A stretch of 38,382 nt of DNA, taken from contig PWPR01000188.1 of NCBI GenBank assembly GCA_003557085.1, forward strand, positions 1 through 38,382. The letters are read 5' to 3'. The stretch comes from Clostridia bacterium (GTDB lineage: Bacteria; Bacillota; UBA994; PWPR01). Below are positions 25,548 to 33,021 of the stretch, one piece after another. The position numbers and the translations under genes were made by a program. Within the stretch, counting starts at the first letter, position 1. The number at the start of each line of letters is the position of its first letter. Below the pieces are notes generated by a model. It made no database searches and was not told the origin of the DNA. It worked only from the letters and a program-made list of their open reading frames with translations.

Positions 25548-25571
25548 TCAATAATAATATCCTTCTTCCAT
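25548..25571 (-). CDS. Tyr leader peptide MEEGYYY
   Basis: A 7-codon ORF between the last T-box terminator and the first binding-protein gene. GGAG lies 9 nt before the ATG; the codons are ATG GAA GAA GGA TAT TAT TAT TGA. Three consecutive Tyr codons end the peptide, and the T-box of the unit has a Tyr specifier (UAC). The stop is 38 bp before the binding-protein ATG. AGTAGT before the ATG can pair with ACTACT after the stop, so a ribosome in the ORF would change folding of the binding-protein leader. Read directly from the sequence; function inferred from the classic leader-peptide attenuation principle. Confidence 0.6.
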   Translation of the reverse strand: MEEGYYY

Positions 25572-25593
25572 TACTACTCACTCCTTTTAAATA

Positions 25594-25664
25594 TAAAAAA
25601 ACCTCCATCTCTTCAGAGACGGAGGTTCCGCGGTACCACCCTGATTCTGAGCTTTCACTCAACA
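25594..25664 (-). promoter_or_regulatory. Stem-I-less T-box module of the Tyr unit
   Basis: Stem III TGAG-TGAAAG-CTCA (25647-25661), T-box GGGTGGTACCGCGG (25628-25642), terminator AACCTCCGTCTC-TGAA-GAGATGGAGGTT (25600-25627, one wobble) with a T7 tail. About 50 bp separate it from the upstream terminator; no specifier domain. Confidence 0.85.
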
Positions 25665-25711
25665 CTTGATGAAAAAAGTGCATTCAAAAAATATACAAAT
25701 AATACTGCAAA

Positions 25712-25978
25712 TAAATAAAGTCCGCCTCATTTAAGAGACGGACAGATAATCCGCGGTACCACTCTTTTTCCAATTTCTTGGCTGCTTTTTGAATAGACTC
25801 CATTCATACCTTGATAACGGAGGCAAACCCGTTAGCCCTACTTTTTATTCAGACTAAAGCTCAAGGGTGTATTCATAATAAGCAGGGAGCGCCAGCTTCC
25901 ACCAACCCTGGCTCTCTATAGCTATGCAAATTATTACTCTTCCCTATCAACGCTACATTCTTTATTATCTTAAAGTTG
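25712..25978 (-). promoter_or_regulatory. T-box riboswitch, specifier UAC (Tyr)
   Basis: Complete leader. Lower Stem I AGGG/CCCT, E-loop AAGAGTA opposite GAA-TAC-A, upper stem ATAAT/ATTAT, distal GGTTGGTGGAAG. The specifier is TAC followed by the conserved A, giving Tyr. Stem III GCCAAGAAATTGG-type, T-box AGAGTGGTACCGCGG (25751-25765), terminator GTCCGTCTC-TTAAAT-GAGGCGGAC (25720-25743) and a T-rich tail. Confidence 0.92.
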
Positions 25979-25984
25979 CTTAAT

Positions 25985-26013
25985 AATATACAACAGATAT
26001 TTGAAGCTGTCAA
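25985..26013 (-). promoter_or_regulatory. Promoter P1 of the Tyr unit
   Basis: Near-consensus: -35 TTGACA (26008-26013), 17-bp spacer, -10 TATATT (25985-25990). Only a weak dyad (ACAG-N10-CTGT) is present in the spacer, unlike P2-P4. Confidence 0.85.
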
Positions 26014-26041
26014 GATATTATTCGTGTTTAATGTAAAAATC

Positions 26042-26328
26042 TTTTCCACAGATTATGTTGAAAAACTGTTAGGGTTCTGTTGACTTAATCTTATAAAACT
26101 ATGGTATTAGGGATATTTACTCACTATTCCGAACACTTCATCGCTTTAACTTAATCGAGACTGCCTTTATACTATATGTTTTTCTTTGTATTAGCAACAA
26201 TTTAGATATATTTTCTTATTCTTTACCTAACTTATAATATTCAGACAATTGCTAATTATTCGCTTTTTTAGTTTCTTAAATGTGGATAAAGCCTATCTTA
26301 TACACAGAGTTCTCCACAGTTTTCCACA
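26042..26328. promoter_or_regulatory. DnaA-box-like cluster A (intergenic 26014-26363)
   Basis: The 350-bp AT-rich gap between the TolC-like gene and P1 has no ORF with a plausible start. It holds TTTTCCACA (26042-26050), TGTGGATAA (26281-26289, perfect box in reverse), TTATACACA (26298-26306, fits TTATNCACA), TTCTCCACA (26310-26318) and TTTTCCACA (26320-26328). Four of these lie within 48 bp, the last ones 10-12 bp apart. DnaA binding is inferred from sequence only. Confidence 0.5.
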
Positions 26329-26363
26329 TATATTTCCATAATCAACACTTATTTATTTCCATT

Positions 26364-27962
26364 TTATTCTTTTTCTCTTAAATAATGTGCGTAACCTATC
26401 TCTCTTAAATAGTTTTGAAGAGCTAAGTTTCTACCAAATTCAGCTGATGCCAAGGCTTGCTCTAAGCTTGCTAGTTGCTCTTGTGCCTGTAATAAATTAG
26501 CCATTGGACTACCGGAGTTTGAACTAAACCCAAGTTCATAAGCAACTTCAGCTATTTCTAATTGTTTCTTTATTATTTCTAGATTTTCAAGTGATAACTC
26601 GTATGCATATTCAGCATTTTGCCAATCTAAATAGGATTTATGAATTGTACTTTTAGCTGTATACCAGATGTTTTCATACTCTATTTCTTTGAGCTCATAA
26701 TAAGCTAATGACTCTTGATACTCTTTTGTCGTATCTCTATGTTTTTTGTCTACATACTCAATATTCTTTTCTGCAAGTTCTAGGTCTTGTCTTGCTGTAA
26801 ACATATCTGTTCTGTGAAAATAAGCTATTTCAAAAGCGTCTTCTAATGAAAAATCTAACTCTTGGTATTCAGGCTCAATAAGTTTTACTTCTGTATGATA
26901 CGGAAGTCCCAATGCTTGGTTTAAATCAATTAGTGCCTTATTCCTCTCTATTTCAGCACCTCTAAGAGATATTTTTGAACCATTGTATTGAAGCATAACT
27001 AGTTGCAAATCTGAACTAGACATTAACCCTTGTGAGTAGGTATGGTATGCATTCTGGTACTGCTCTTTTGCTCTTAAATAGGCTTTCTCTTGAACTTCAA
27101 GTGTTTTATTTGCTTGAACTAAACCATAAAAAGAGCTTTCAGCCAGTAGCTTGAACCCTTCTGTTACATCAATGTCTGACCTTATCAATAATTGTGCTGC
27201 TTGATTAGTTTTAGTCCTAATTATATTTACTGCGTCCTCCATATCCAGGCGCCTTGTAGCTTGTAAACCAAGAATGGATGCAGCCATTGAATTTGCCTGT
27301 CTAACAGCCTCATTTGTTCCTAAATGTATCTCAAAGAATGCCTCTCCTGCTTGAGACTTGGCATCTTCCATCGCTTCAATTAATACTTCAGGAGGAAGCG
27401 CTCTGGCTGGCTCTGTTTCTAATTCTTGCGGCAGTTCATCTCTTATTTCGGGGGGTATTAGTGAGTAAAAACCACTCCCACTAAACTCATTATTTATGCC
27501 CGTAAGAAACTGCTTACTAATTCTTCTTTCCATTAAATGATCATAGTGCGTGTCAATTATATCTACTTCATACACTTCATTGTCAACTTCGATAGTTGTA
27601 GTATAGTCTAAACTTTTGACATAGTCTATTTCGCGTTGAATATCTATAACATTAGAAGATAGTTGATCTGCAAAACTTCGCATATCTCTCTCTAATCTTC
27701 TTAACTCTGCATTAGCATCTCCAGCAATATCTAGTTGAATATCTTGCAAATTCATCTGTTTCTCCGCTACTCTTTTATCAAGATTATTTTCTAGTACCAA
27801 CCGTACTGTATCCCTCAAGGATAATTCTAGTACTTCACTAGCTGCTTCTTCTAGATCTTCATTTTCTTGATATAAGCTATCTAGGTCTTCTTCAGAAATA
27901 GCAATAATTCCACTAAAAAGCATGCTAAAGACTATTAGAATACTTATTATTTTACTTTTCAT
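26364..27962 (-). CDS. TolC-family outer-membrane-efflux-like protein
   Basis: 532 residues with a cleavable-type signal (MKSKIISILIVFSMLFSGIIA). It then has the TolC hallmark LSLRDTVRLVLENNLDKRVAEKQ (about 47-69) and long amphipathic coiled-coil helices in two repeats: IRTKTNQAAQ... with YLRAKEQYQNAYHTYSQGLMSS, and YELSLENLEIIKKQLEIAEVAYELGFSS near the C-terminus. In diderms TolC is the outer-membrane duct of RND and other pumps. Related proteins occur in some Clostridia, where their place is unclear; spore coat or cell-wall location has been suggested. It is last in a run with a regulator and a dockerin protein. It could pair with the RND/adaptor genes at 1.8-6.0 kb. Start ATG with GGAGGAG just upstream. 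Confidence 0.85.
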   Translation of the reverse strand: MKSKIISILIVFSMLFSGIIAISEEDLDSLYQENEDLEEAASEVLELSLRDTVRLVLENNLDKRVAEKQMNLQDIQLDIAGDANAELRRLERDMRSFADQLSSNVIDIQREIDYVKSLDYTTTIEVDNEVYEVDIIDTHYDHLMERRISKQFLTGINNEFSGSGFYSLIPPEIRDELPQELETEPARALPPEVLIEAMEDAKSQAGEAFFEIHLGTNEAVRQANSMAASILGLQATRRLDMEDAVNIIRTKTNQAAQLLIRSDIDVTEGFKLLAESSFYGLVQANKTLEVQEKAYLRAKEQYQNAYHTYSQGLMSSSDLQLVMLQYNGSKISLRGAEIERNKALIDLNQALGLPYHTEVKLIEPEYQELDFSLEDAFEIAYFHRTDMFTARQDLELAEKNIEYVDKKHRDTTKEYQESLAYYELKEIEYENIWYTAKSTIHKSYLDWQNAEYAYELSLENLEIIKKQLEIAEVAYELGFSSNSGSPMANLLQAQEQLASLEQALASAEFGRNLALQNYLREIGYAHYLREKE

Positions 27963-27993
27963 GATACTCCTCCAAAAATTTATATATTAAATA

Positions 27994-28014
27994 AGATAGG
28001 CTAGTAGCCTATCT
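27994..28014 (-). terminator. Intercistronic hairpin between the dockerin and TolC-like genes
   Basis: AGATAGGC-TAGTA-GCCTATCT, 8 bp perfect, starting directly after the dockerin gene stop, then TTATTTAATATAT on the minus strand. The T tract is poor, so partial termination or 3'-end stabilisation is more likely than full termination. Confidence 0.5.
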
Positions 28015-29007
28015 CTATCTTCTTGCCCCCGAAACTCTTCTTAATATCATTAAGGCATCATTTGCATCAACTATTCCATTATTTGTTACATCTGCAATTA
28101 AAAATTGTTTTTGCGTAAACCTACTTAAAGTAATAGGATCTAATAAAGAAACAACATCTGTCATGTCAACTACGTTATCAAGATTTACATCTCCTTGATG
28201 AATCTGTGGCTCTCTAGGAGTTTCCTCAGGTAAAGAGGGCTGTTCGTCAGGATCATCTGGTTGTGTTGGATCATCAGTGGGTGGTTGAGGTGTAATTGGC
28301 TCTTCGGTTCTATGTAAAGTTTTAATATTCACAGTTGTACTAATACTTGGTCCTATATTAAGAGTAATCCTAGCGTCACCTATATCATAAACATCTATTT
28401 CTAGCTCATTATTGACCAAATTGAAAGCTGCTTGTCCCCTTAGATTACCACTAGCATTAGTTTGCATCATATATGGATAAGTTGTTTCAACAACTCCAAC
28501 TCTAGTGTTACCACTATAAAAACTAAGCGGGATTTTTATTGTTCTTACTGTCCCTGGTTCTACATAAGCTGTCACAGATGATTGTGCAAGAGCAATCCTA
28601 TTGAATGGCAAAGAATCTCTAGCAGCTACAATTGTATAGTTTTGCTGCTCTCTTAAAAGGGAGTCTACCCTAATATATACTGTTTGACCTGCTTCAAGAT
28701 AAGTTGCTATAAAGAATCCATTGCCACTAGATAACTTCGTACCTCCATATAAAAACTGTAAGTTAGAATTGTATAAGTGGCCTCTTATTTGAGAATCAGC
28801 TCTTCCTCTAAAAGCGTAATAACCTGCTTCTTGTGCAGTAAAAGCATAGGTATCAATCATATACTCTTCACTCAATACCCCTGATTCTTGCTGGTTCAAT
28901 GACAGCTTTATAGCTTCTCTAAACAAGTTTGCTTGATTGCTATTAGCAGTACTTATATTAAGAACTAATATTGAGAGTAATATTATAGCAGCACCTATCT
29001 TCTTCAT
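28015..29007 (-). CDS. Secreted protein with PPC-like domain and C-terminal dockerin type I repeats
   Basis: 330 residues. Signal peptide MKKIGAAIILLSILVLNIST. Residues about 40-130 resemble a bacterial pre-peptidase C-terminal beta domain (YAFTAQEAGYYAFRG...YIRVDSLL...YTIVA). A beta-rich region follows, then a Pro/Thr/Asp/Glu linker (about 235-268). The end is two dockerin-like Ca-binding loops: GDVNLDNVVDMTDVVSLLD and ADVTNNGIVDANDALMILRR. Dockerin I binds cohesins in cellulosomes, but isolated dockerin-like pairs also occur as calcium-stabilised ends in unrelated secreted proteins. No cohesin or glycosidase is present here. The start is 11 bp after the upstream regulator. Confidence 0.82.
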   Translation of the reverse strand: MKKIGAAIILLSILVLNISTANSNQANLFREAIKLSLNQQESGVLSEEYMIDTYAFTAQEAGYYAFRGRADSQIRGHLYNSNLQFLYGGTKLSSGNGFFIATYLEAGQTVYIRVDSLLREQQNYTIVAARDSLPFNRIALAQSSVTAYVEPGTVRTIKIPLSFYSGNTRVGVVETTYPYMMQTNASGNLRGQAAFNLVNNELEIDVYDIGDARITLNIGPSISTTVNIKTLHRTEEPITPQPPTDDPTQPDDPDEQPSLPEETPREPQIHQGDVNLDNVVDMTDVVSLLDPITLSRFTQKQFLIADVTNNGIVDANDALMILRRVSGARR

Positions 29008-29018
29008 TAGGAATCCCC

Positions 29019-29729
29019 TTATAAATCTTCGCAGCAGCTACATTTAAACATATAGCCAACACCACGTTTGGTATGTATATATTTTGGATTAGTAACATCA
29101 TCATCATCTAATGCTTTTCTTAGATTTCTTATATGAGCCATAACTGTACTATCATTCTCACTAACTGGATTATTCCAAACCTTTTGATATATCTCTTTCT
29201 TTGATTGGTATGATTCTTGATTTTTAATCAAAAACACTAGCAGCTTTATTGTTAATTCGCTTACATCTCTCTCTTCCTCATTAACAAAAATCTTCAAGTC
29301 ATTCATATCAACCCTTAAGTCACCACAGATATATATGCCATTTTCTTGTCTATGACATATACTTTTAACATGTTTCCTCAGTTGTTCTTCAATAATAAAC
29401 ATTAACTCATCTATGTTTTTGATTTCTATCTGATCTTTTGCTTTTTTCACAACCTCTAAAGCAATTCCTTTTTGCTTGTCTTCAGGTGTCAATATCATAA
29501 CTATAGTATCCTTGAATTCCTTTACTCTAGCAGAAAAATCAATGATATCGCAATCCCCTAAAGTCATATCTATAATAACTAGATCATGCTGATACTCTTC
29601 ATACATGGCAAGTCCTTTGTCTTTTCTGTCAATTGAATCTACTCTTAAACCTTCTGCTTCTAAGTACATCCTGAGTGTATCAGTTACAGCTAAATCATCA
29701 CTCAAAATCAGCACCCTATTCGTAATCAT
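29019..29729 (-). CDS. OmpR-type response regulator with atypical receiver
   Basis: 236 residues from the ATG at 29729, chosen because GGGAGG lies 6 nt upstream (an ATG 7 codons earlier precedes that site). The N-terminal receiver keeps the acidic pair (Asp11-Asp12), Asp54 (LVIIDMTLGD) and Thr81, but the region after it lacks the usual GADDYI-KPF block; only IEIKNIDEL is found. It may be weakly or not phosphorylated. The C-terminal winged helix is good: VSELTIKLLVFLIKNQE, VMAHIRNLRKAL and a final RGVGYMFKC. It ends with a CSCC cysteine cluster. No kinase is nearby. It is the first gene in the run with the dockerin protein and the TolC-like protein, whose expression it may control. Confidence 0.88.
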   Translation of the reverse strand: MITNRVLILSDDLAVTDTLRMYLEAEGLRVDSIDRKDKGLAMYEEYQHDLVIIDMTLGDCDIIDFSARVKEFKDTIVMILTPEDKQKGIALEVVKKAKDQIEIKNIDELMFIIEEQLRKHVKSICHRQENGIYICGDLRVDMNDLKIFVNEEERDVSELTIKLLVFLIKNQESYQSKKEIYQKVWNNPVSENDSTVMAHIRNLRKALDDDDVTNPKYIHTKRGVGYMFKCSCCEDL

Positions 29730-29742
29730 TTTTTTCCTCCCT

Positions 29743-30051
29743 TTATGCACATATTTAAAAGCCTGTTCGCTTTTTATCAGTATTAGCTTATTTTAGCTTA
29801 TCCACATCATCCACAATCCTTTGTATAACATATTGTATACATATTCAAGTAAGAAATCTATATCTTTTATTAATTTCATTGTATTTATAACGATTTTTAG
29901 TCCATCTTTAGTGAGATAAAACACAAATATATAGGTTATTTGTCTTCTATTATTAATCTCTCCACAGCATCAAGAGCTTTTCCAAAAAGTTATCCACAAT
30001 TTGTGCATAACTTGTTGACAAACAGTTGTGCGTAGGAACGGTTGTACGCAC
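29743..30051. promoter_or_regulatory. DnaA-box-like cluster B and inverted repeat (intergenic 29730-30067)
   Basis: The gap of about 340 bp has no credible gene. It holds TTATGCACA (29743-29751), TTATCCACA (29798-29806 and 29990-29998, both perfect), TCATCCACA (29807-29815) and the reverse box TGTGCATAA (30002-30010). It also has a tandem direct repeat TTGTATA at 29821 and 29833 (12-bp step) and an inverted repeat GTGCGTA-N10-TACGCAC (30028-30051). The repeats could be the regulator's own binding sites; this is inference. Confidence 0.5.
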
Positions 30052-30067
30052 GAACAAAGAGTATCTT

Positions 30068-30880
30068 TTATATCAAATTTGAAATTTTTATTTGATTTGC
30101 AACTTGCTTTTCATATACATTAACATATGTAAAGCCTAAATTTCTAAGCACTAATAAAGCTTCTTCTAGTCCTTTTCCGAGTTGATTTACATTATGAGAA
30201 TCTGAGCCAAGTGTAAGCATCTCTCCTCCAATATCTTTATACATTTTAATGAAGTCTATACTTGGGTTATTATCACCCAGTCCATACTTAAATCCTGCTG
30301 TATTTATTTCTAAAGAAATCTCTTTCTCTATCATCAACTTGTAAATAACTTCTATCTGTTCATAATGGTCCACTAAATTAAAGCTTCTAAACTTTTCATT
30401 ATATCTCTTTGGGACATCAAAATGACCAATTGAATTAATTCCATTAATTTTATCAATGCAGTAATGCATCTCTTTAAAGTATCTCTCCCATAGTTCATTG
30501 GTAGAATATACTAAAATGTTCTCTCCAGTCAAATCTTTCTTTGCTACATTGTGGACAGATCCTAAGACAAAGTCAAACTGATTTCGCTGAATTACTACTT
30601 GTGCTTTGGTAATCATGTGGGGCTGTAACCCCAGCTCAATACCAGCCAAAATCTTTATCTCATGCTGATATTTCTTCTTTAACTCTTCAATTTTTGGTAA
30701 ATATACTTTTGGCTCAAATTCAAACTTCATTTCTATGTCAAATGAAGGCTCAAAATCGTAGTCCATATGGTCTGTAAAACATATCTCTTTTAAATTAAGT
30801 TCTATGGCTTTCTCTATAATTGAACTCATCGATGCATTTGCATCAGGAGAAAATGTACTATGTATGTGATAATCTAACAT
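30068..30880 (-). CDS. PHP-domain phosphatase, histidinol-phosphatase (HisJ/HisK)-like
   Basis: 270 residues, one full PHP domain. Metal-binding motifs: DYHIHSTFSPD (His5, His7), FTDHMDYD, ILAGIELGLQPH, LGSVHNV, IGHFDVPKRY, LEINTAGFKYG and LGSDSHN. The layout and length fit the Firmicute histidinol-phosphate phosphatase HisJ/HisK, which performs the penultimate step of histidine synthesis. No other his gene is in the window, so the substrate is not proven. Start ATG; 18 bp from the upstream SDR gene, with which it is probably co-transcribed. Confidence 0.82.
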   Translation of the reverse strand: MLDYHIHSTFSPDANASMSSIIEKAIELNLKEICFTDHMDYDFEPSFDIEMKFEFEPKVYLPKIEELKKKYQHEIKILAGIELGLQPHMITKAQVVIQRNQFDFVLGSVHNVAKKDLTGENILVYSTNELWERYFKEMHYCIDKINGINSIGHFDVPKRYNEKFRSFNLVDHYEQIEVIYKLMIEKEISLEINTAGFKYGLGDNNPSIDFIKMYKDIGGEMLTLGSDSHNVNQLGKGLEEALLVLRNLGFTYVNVYEKQVANQIKISNLI

Positions 30881-30898
30881 TATTCACTCATCCTTTAT

Positions 30899-31663
30899 CT
30901 AACCTAACATCCAGTGTCCACCATCAACACTAATTGTTTGCCCTGTAATCCATTTTGCATAGTCTGATGCAAAGAATATCGTTGTATATGCTATATCTTC
31001 TGGTTCACCCAACCTTCGAAGAGCTAAAGACTCTATTACTCTTGCTTGTCCTTCTTTCCCCATAGCTTGCCATTGCTTCTCACTGTTTGGGTTTGATCTA
31101 ATAAATCCTGGAGCTATACAATTAACTCTAATATTGTACTCTCCAAGCTCTCTAGCACTTTGCCTAGTAAACCCAATTAGACCAGCTTTAGCACTTGCAT
31201 AGGCTTGAATGCCAGTAAGACTGTAAGAACGTCCTGCCCCTGATGATATATTTACAATAGCTCCTTTTTCTTTCTCTTTCATATATGAAGCTACTGCTCT
31301 TGTAAAGTTAAATGCTCCATCTAAATTTATAGCAAATATATTTCGCCATTCAGCATCACTTACCTTTTCAATTGGTTTTGCTGTTTGACCAGCAACTCCA
31401 CCTGCATTATTAACCAAAATATCTATTTTTCCATGTCTACTTATAATTTCATCTACTAAAGTATTAACTGCCAGGGAGTCTGTCACATCGATATTCTCTA
31501 TATGGCAGTGTTCACTATTAATAAATATAGTCTCTTCTTTTAATCTCTCAAATAAAATATCGCAAGCATATACAATAGCACCTGCTTTTAGCATTTCAAC
31601 TACAATGCTTTTGCCTATTCCATGTGCTGCTCCTGTAACAACAGCTATCTTATTATCTAACAC
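30899..31663 (-). CDS. SDR-family oxidoreductase
   Basis: 254 residues, classical short-chain dehydrogenase. Cofactor motif TGAAHGIGKS (10-19), NNAGG (about 87-91), catalytic Ser in NISSGAG, YASAK catalytic Tyr/Lys, and a C-terminus with ITGQTISVDGG typical of the FabG-like subgroup. Start GTG behind GGAGG at 7 nt. It could be a 3-oxoacyl-ACP reductase or a sugar/polyol dehydrogenase; neighbours do not decide. Divergent from the PLP enzyme gene. Confidence 0.9.
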   Translation of the reverse strand: MLDNKIAVVTGAAHGIGKSIVVEMLKAGAIVYACDILFERLKEETIFINSEHCHIENIDVTDSLAVNTLVDEIISRHGKIDILVNNAGGVAGQTAKPIEKVSDAEWRNIFAINLDGAFNFTRAVASYMKEKEKGAIVNISSGAGRSYSLTGIQAYASAKAGLIGFTRQSARELGEYNIRVNCIAPGFIRSNPNSEKQWQAMGKEGQARVIESLALRRLGEPEDIAYTTIFFASDYAKWITGQTISVDGGHWMLG

Positions 31664-31832
31664 AGTAAAACCTCCATTCCATAAAACATTGTAACACTTT
31701 TAACATCAAATATACTAGGACTATATATCTTTTTAATTATAAGTTTATATTTTATTTGCTTTATATTTATGTAATAAAGGATTATTACTATTTTTGTAGA
31801 ATACTTTTTGCAAACTCAAAAGGAGATTTTTA

Positions 31833-32989
31833 ATGAAAGACAAAAACATATCAATTGAAACAATGCTTTCTCATTATGCTGAGGATAGAGATAGTTATTA
31901 TGGGGCAGTAGTTTCACCTATTTATCAGACCTCTCTATTTACTTTTGATTCAATGAAGTCCATCTCTGAAGCTTTTGACGATGAGCAAGCGAGTTATTTA
32001 TATACCAGAGGCAATAATCCTACAGCAAAAATCGCAGAAGACAAAATTGCTTATATGGAAAATGCTGAAAGTGCTAAACTGTTCTCATCTGGTATGGGTG
32101 CAATTTCTTCTGCTATTCTCTCTTGCGTTAAAGCTGGAGAGCATATTGTTGCTATTGAAACTGTTTATGGACCAACAATCAGTTTGCTTAGTGAGTACCT
32201 AAGCAAAAGACTTAATATCAAAACTACATTTGTGAAAGCAGATGAGAAGGAAATTATAAATGCTGTACAAGAAAATACTACTTTAATATACTTAGAAAGC
32301 CCCACTAGTTTAGTGTTTGAGATTATTGATTTAAAATGCATTGCAGATTTTGCAAAAAGTAAAGGAATTAAGACCATTATTGATAATAGCTGGGCAACTC
32401 CAATCTACCAAAAACCCTTAGATTACGGAATAGATATTGTTGTTCATTCTGTAAGCAAGTATCTAGCTGGTCATTCAGACCTTGTAGCTGGAGTTGTTGC
32501 TTCTAATACAGAAACAATCATGAGAATTTTGAAGTACGAACATGCACTATTTGGTGCAAAGATAGCACCAATTGAAGCATGGTTGATATTAAGAGGATTA
32601 AGAACATTACCTATAAGGTTACGTCAGCATAGTGAGTCAGCAATGAAAATAGCAAGGTTTTTAGAAAATCACAAAAAGTACGTAAAGTTAATTACCCAGG
32701 ACTTACCTCACATGAAAAGCATGAACTTGCTAAAAAGCAAATGACTGGGTTTAGTGGATTGTTAAGTTTTGAGCTTGAAGATGATTTAGTAAAAGCTCAT
32801 AGGTTTGTCGATAATTTGAAATACTTCAATATCGGTGTTAGTTGGGGTGGATTTGAAAGCTTAGTACTAAACCTGGCAAGAGATGGGAAGAATGAAGCTA
32901 TTCCTAAAGGTTTAATTAGAATATCTGTTGGTTTAGAACACGTTGATGATTTAATATCTGACTTAGATCAAGCTCTAAGTCTAATATAA
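31833..32989 (+). pseudogene. Transsulfuration-type PLP enzyme (cystathionine/methionine lyase family), frameshifted
   Basis: The family's usual length is obtained if one base is restored. Start ATG with AAAGGAG upstream. Residues include SPIYQTSLFTF, YTRGNNPT, ETVYGPT, the PLP lysine Lys209 in SVSKYLAGHSDLVAGVV and the later RGLRTLPIRLRQHSESA. The first frame ends at 32744, but from about 32683 the family sequence continues in another frame: NYPGLTSHEKHELAKKQMTGFSGLLSFEL. An A5 run at 32673-32677 with one A missing explains it, giving HKKVRKVNYPG when restored. The C-terminal part is intact to the stop at 32989. Either a recent frameshift or a homopolymer sequencing error. Exact reaction (cystathionine gamma-synthase, beta-lyase or methionine gamma-lyase) not resolved. 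Confidence 0.85.
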
Positions 32990-32993
32990 AAAA

Positions 32994-33016
32994 GCCTCAG
33001 TCAATTGAACTGAGGC
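32994..33016. terminator. Bidirectional terminator between the PLP enzyme gene and dapB
   Basis: GCCTCAGT-CAATTGA-ACTGAGGC, 8-bp stem between two convergent genes. On the minus strand it is followed by TTTTTT, so it is strong for dapB. On the plus strand the tail is CTTTACTACTT, weaker. Confidence 0.82.
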
Positions 33017-33021
33017 CTTTA

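Noticed and set aside
21180..26000. Repeated GGTACC-containing blocks as an insertion-sequence or repeat family
   Set aside because: Each block folds as a T-box antiterminator/terminator, and full blocks have Stem I; they are riboswitch units.
28015..29007. Cellulosome component
   Set aside because: Dockerin-like repeats are present, but no cohesin, scaffoldin or glycoside hydrolase occurs in the window, so a cellulosome is not supported.
26014..30067. Chromosomal replication origin
   Set aside because: DnaA-like boxes are present, but no dnaA, dnaN or rpmH, and gene orientation does not switch across the region.
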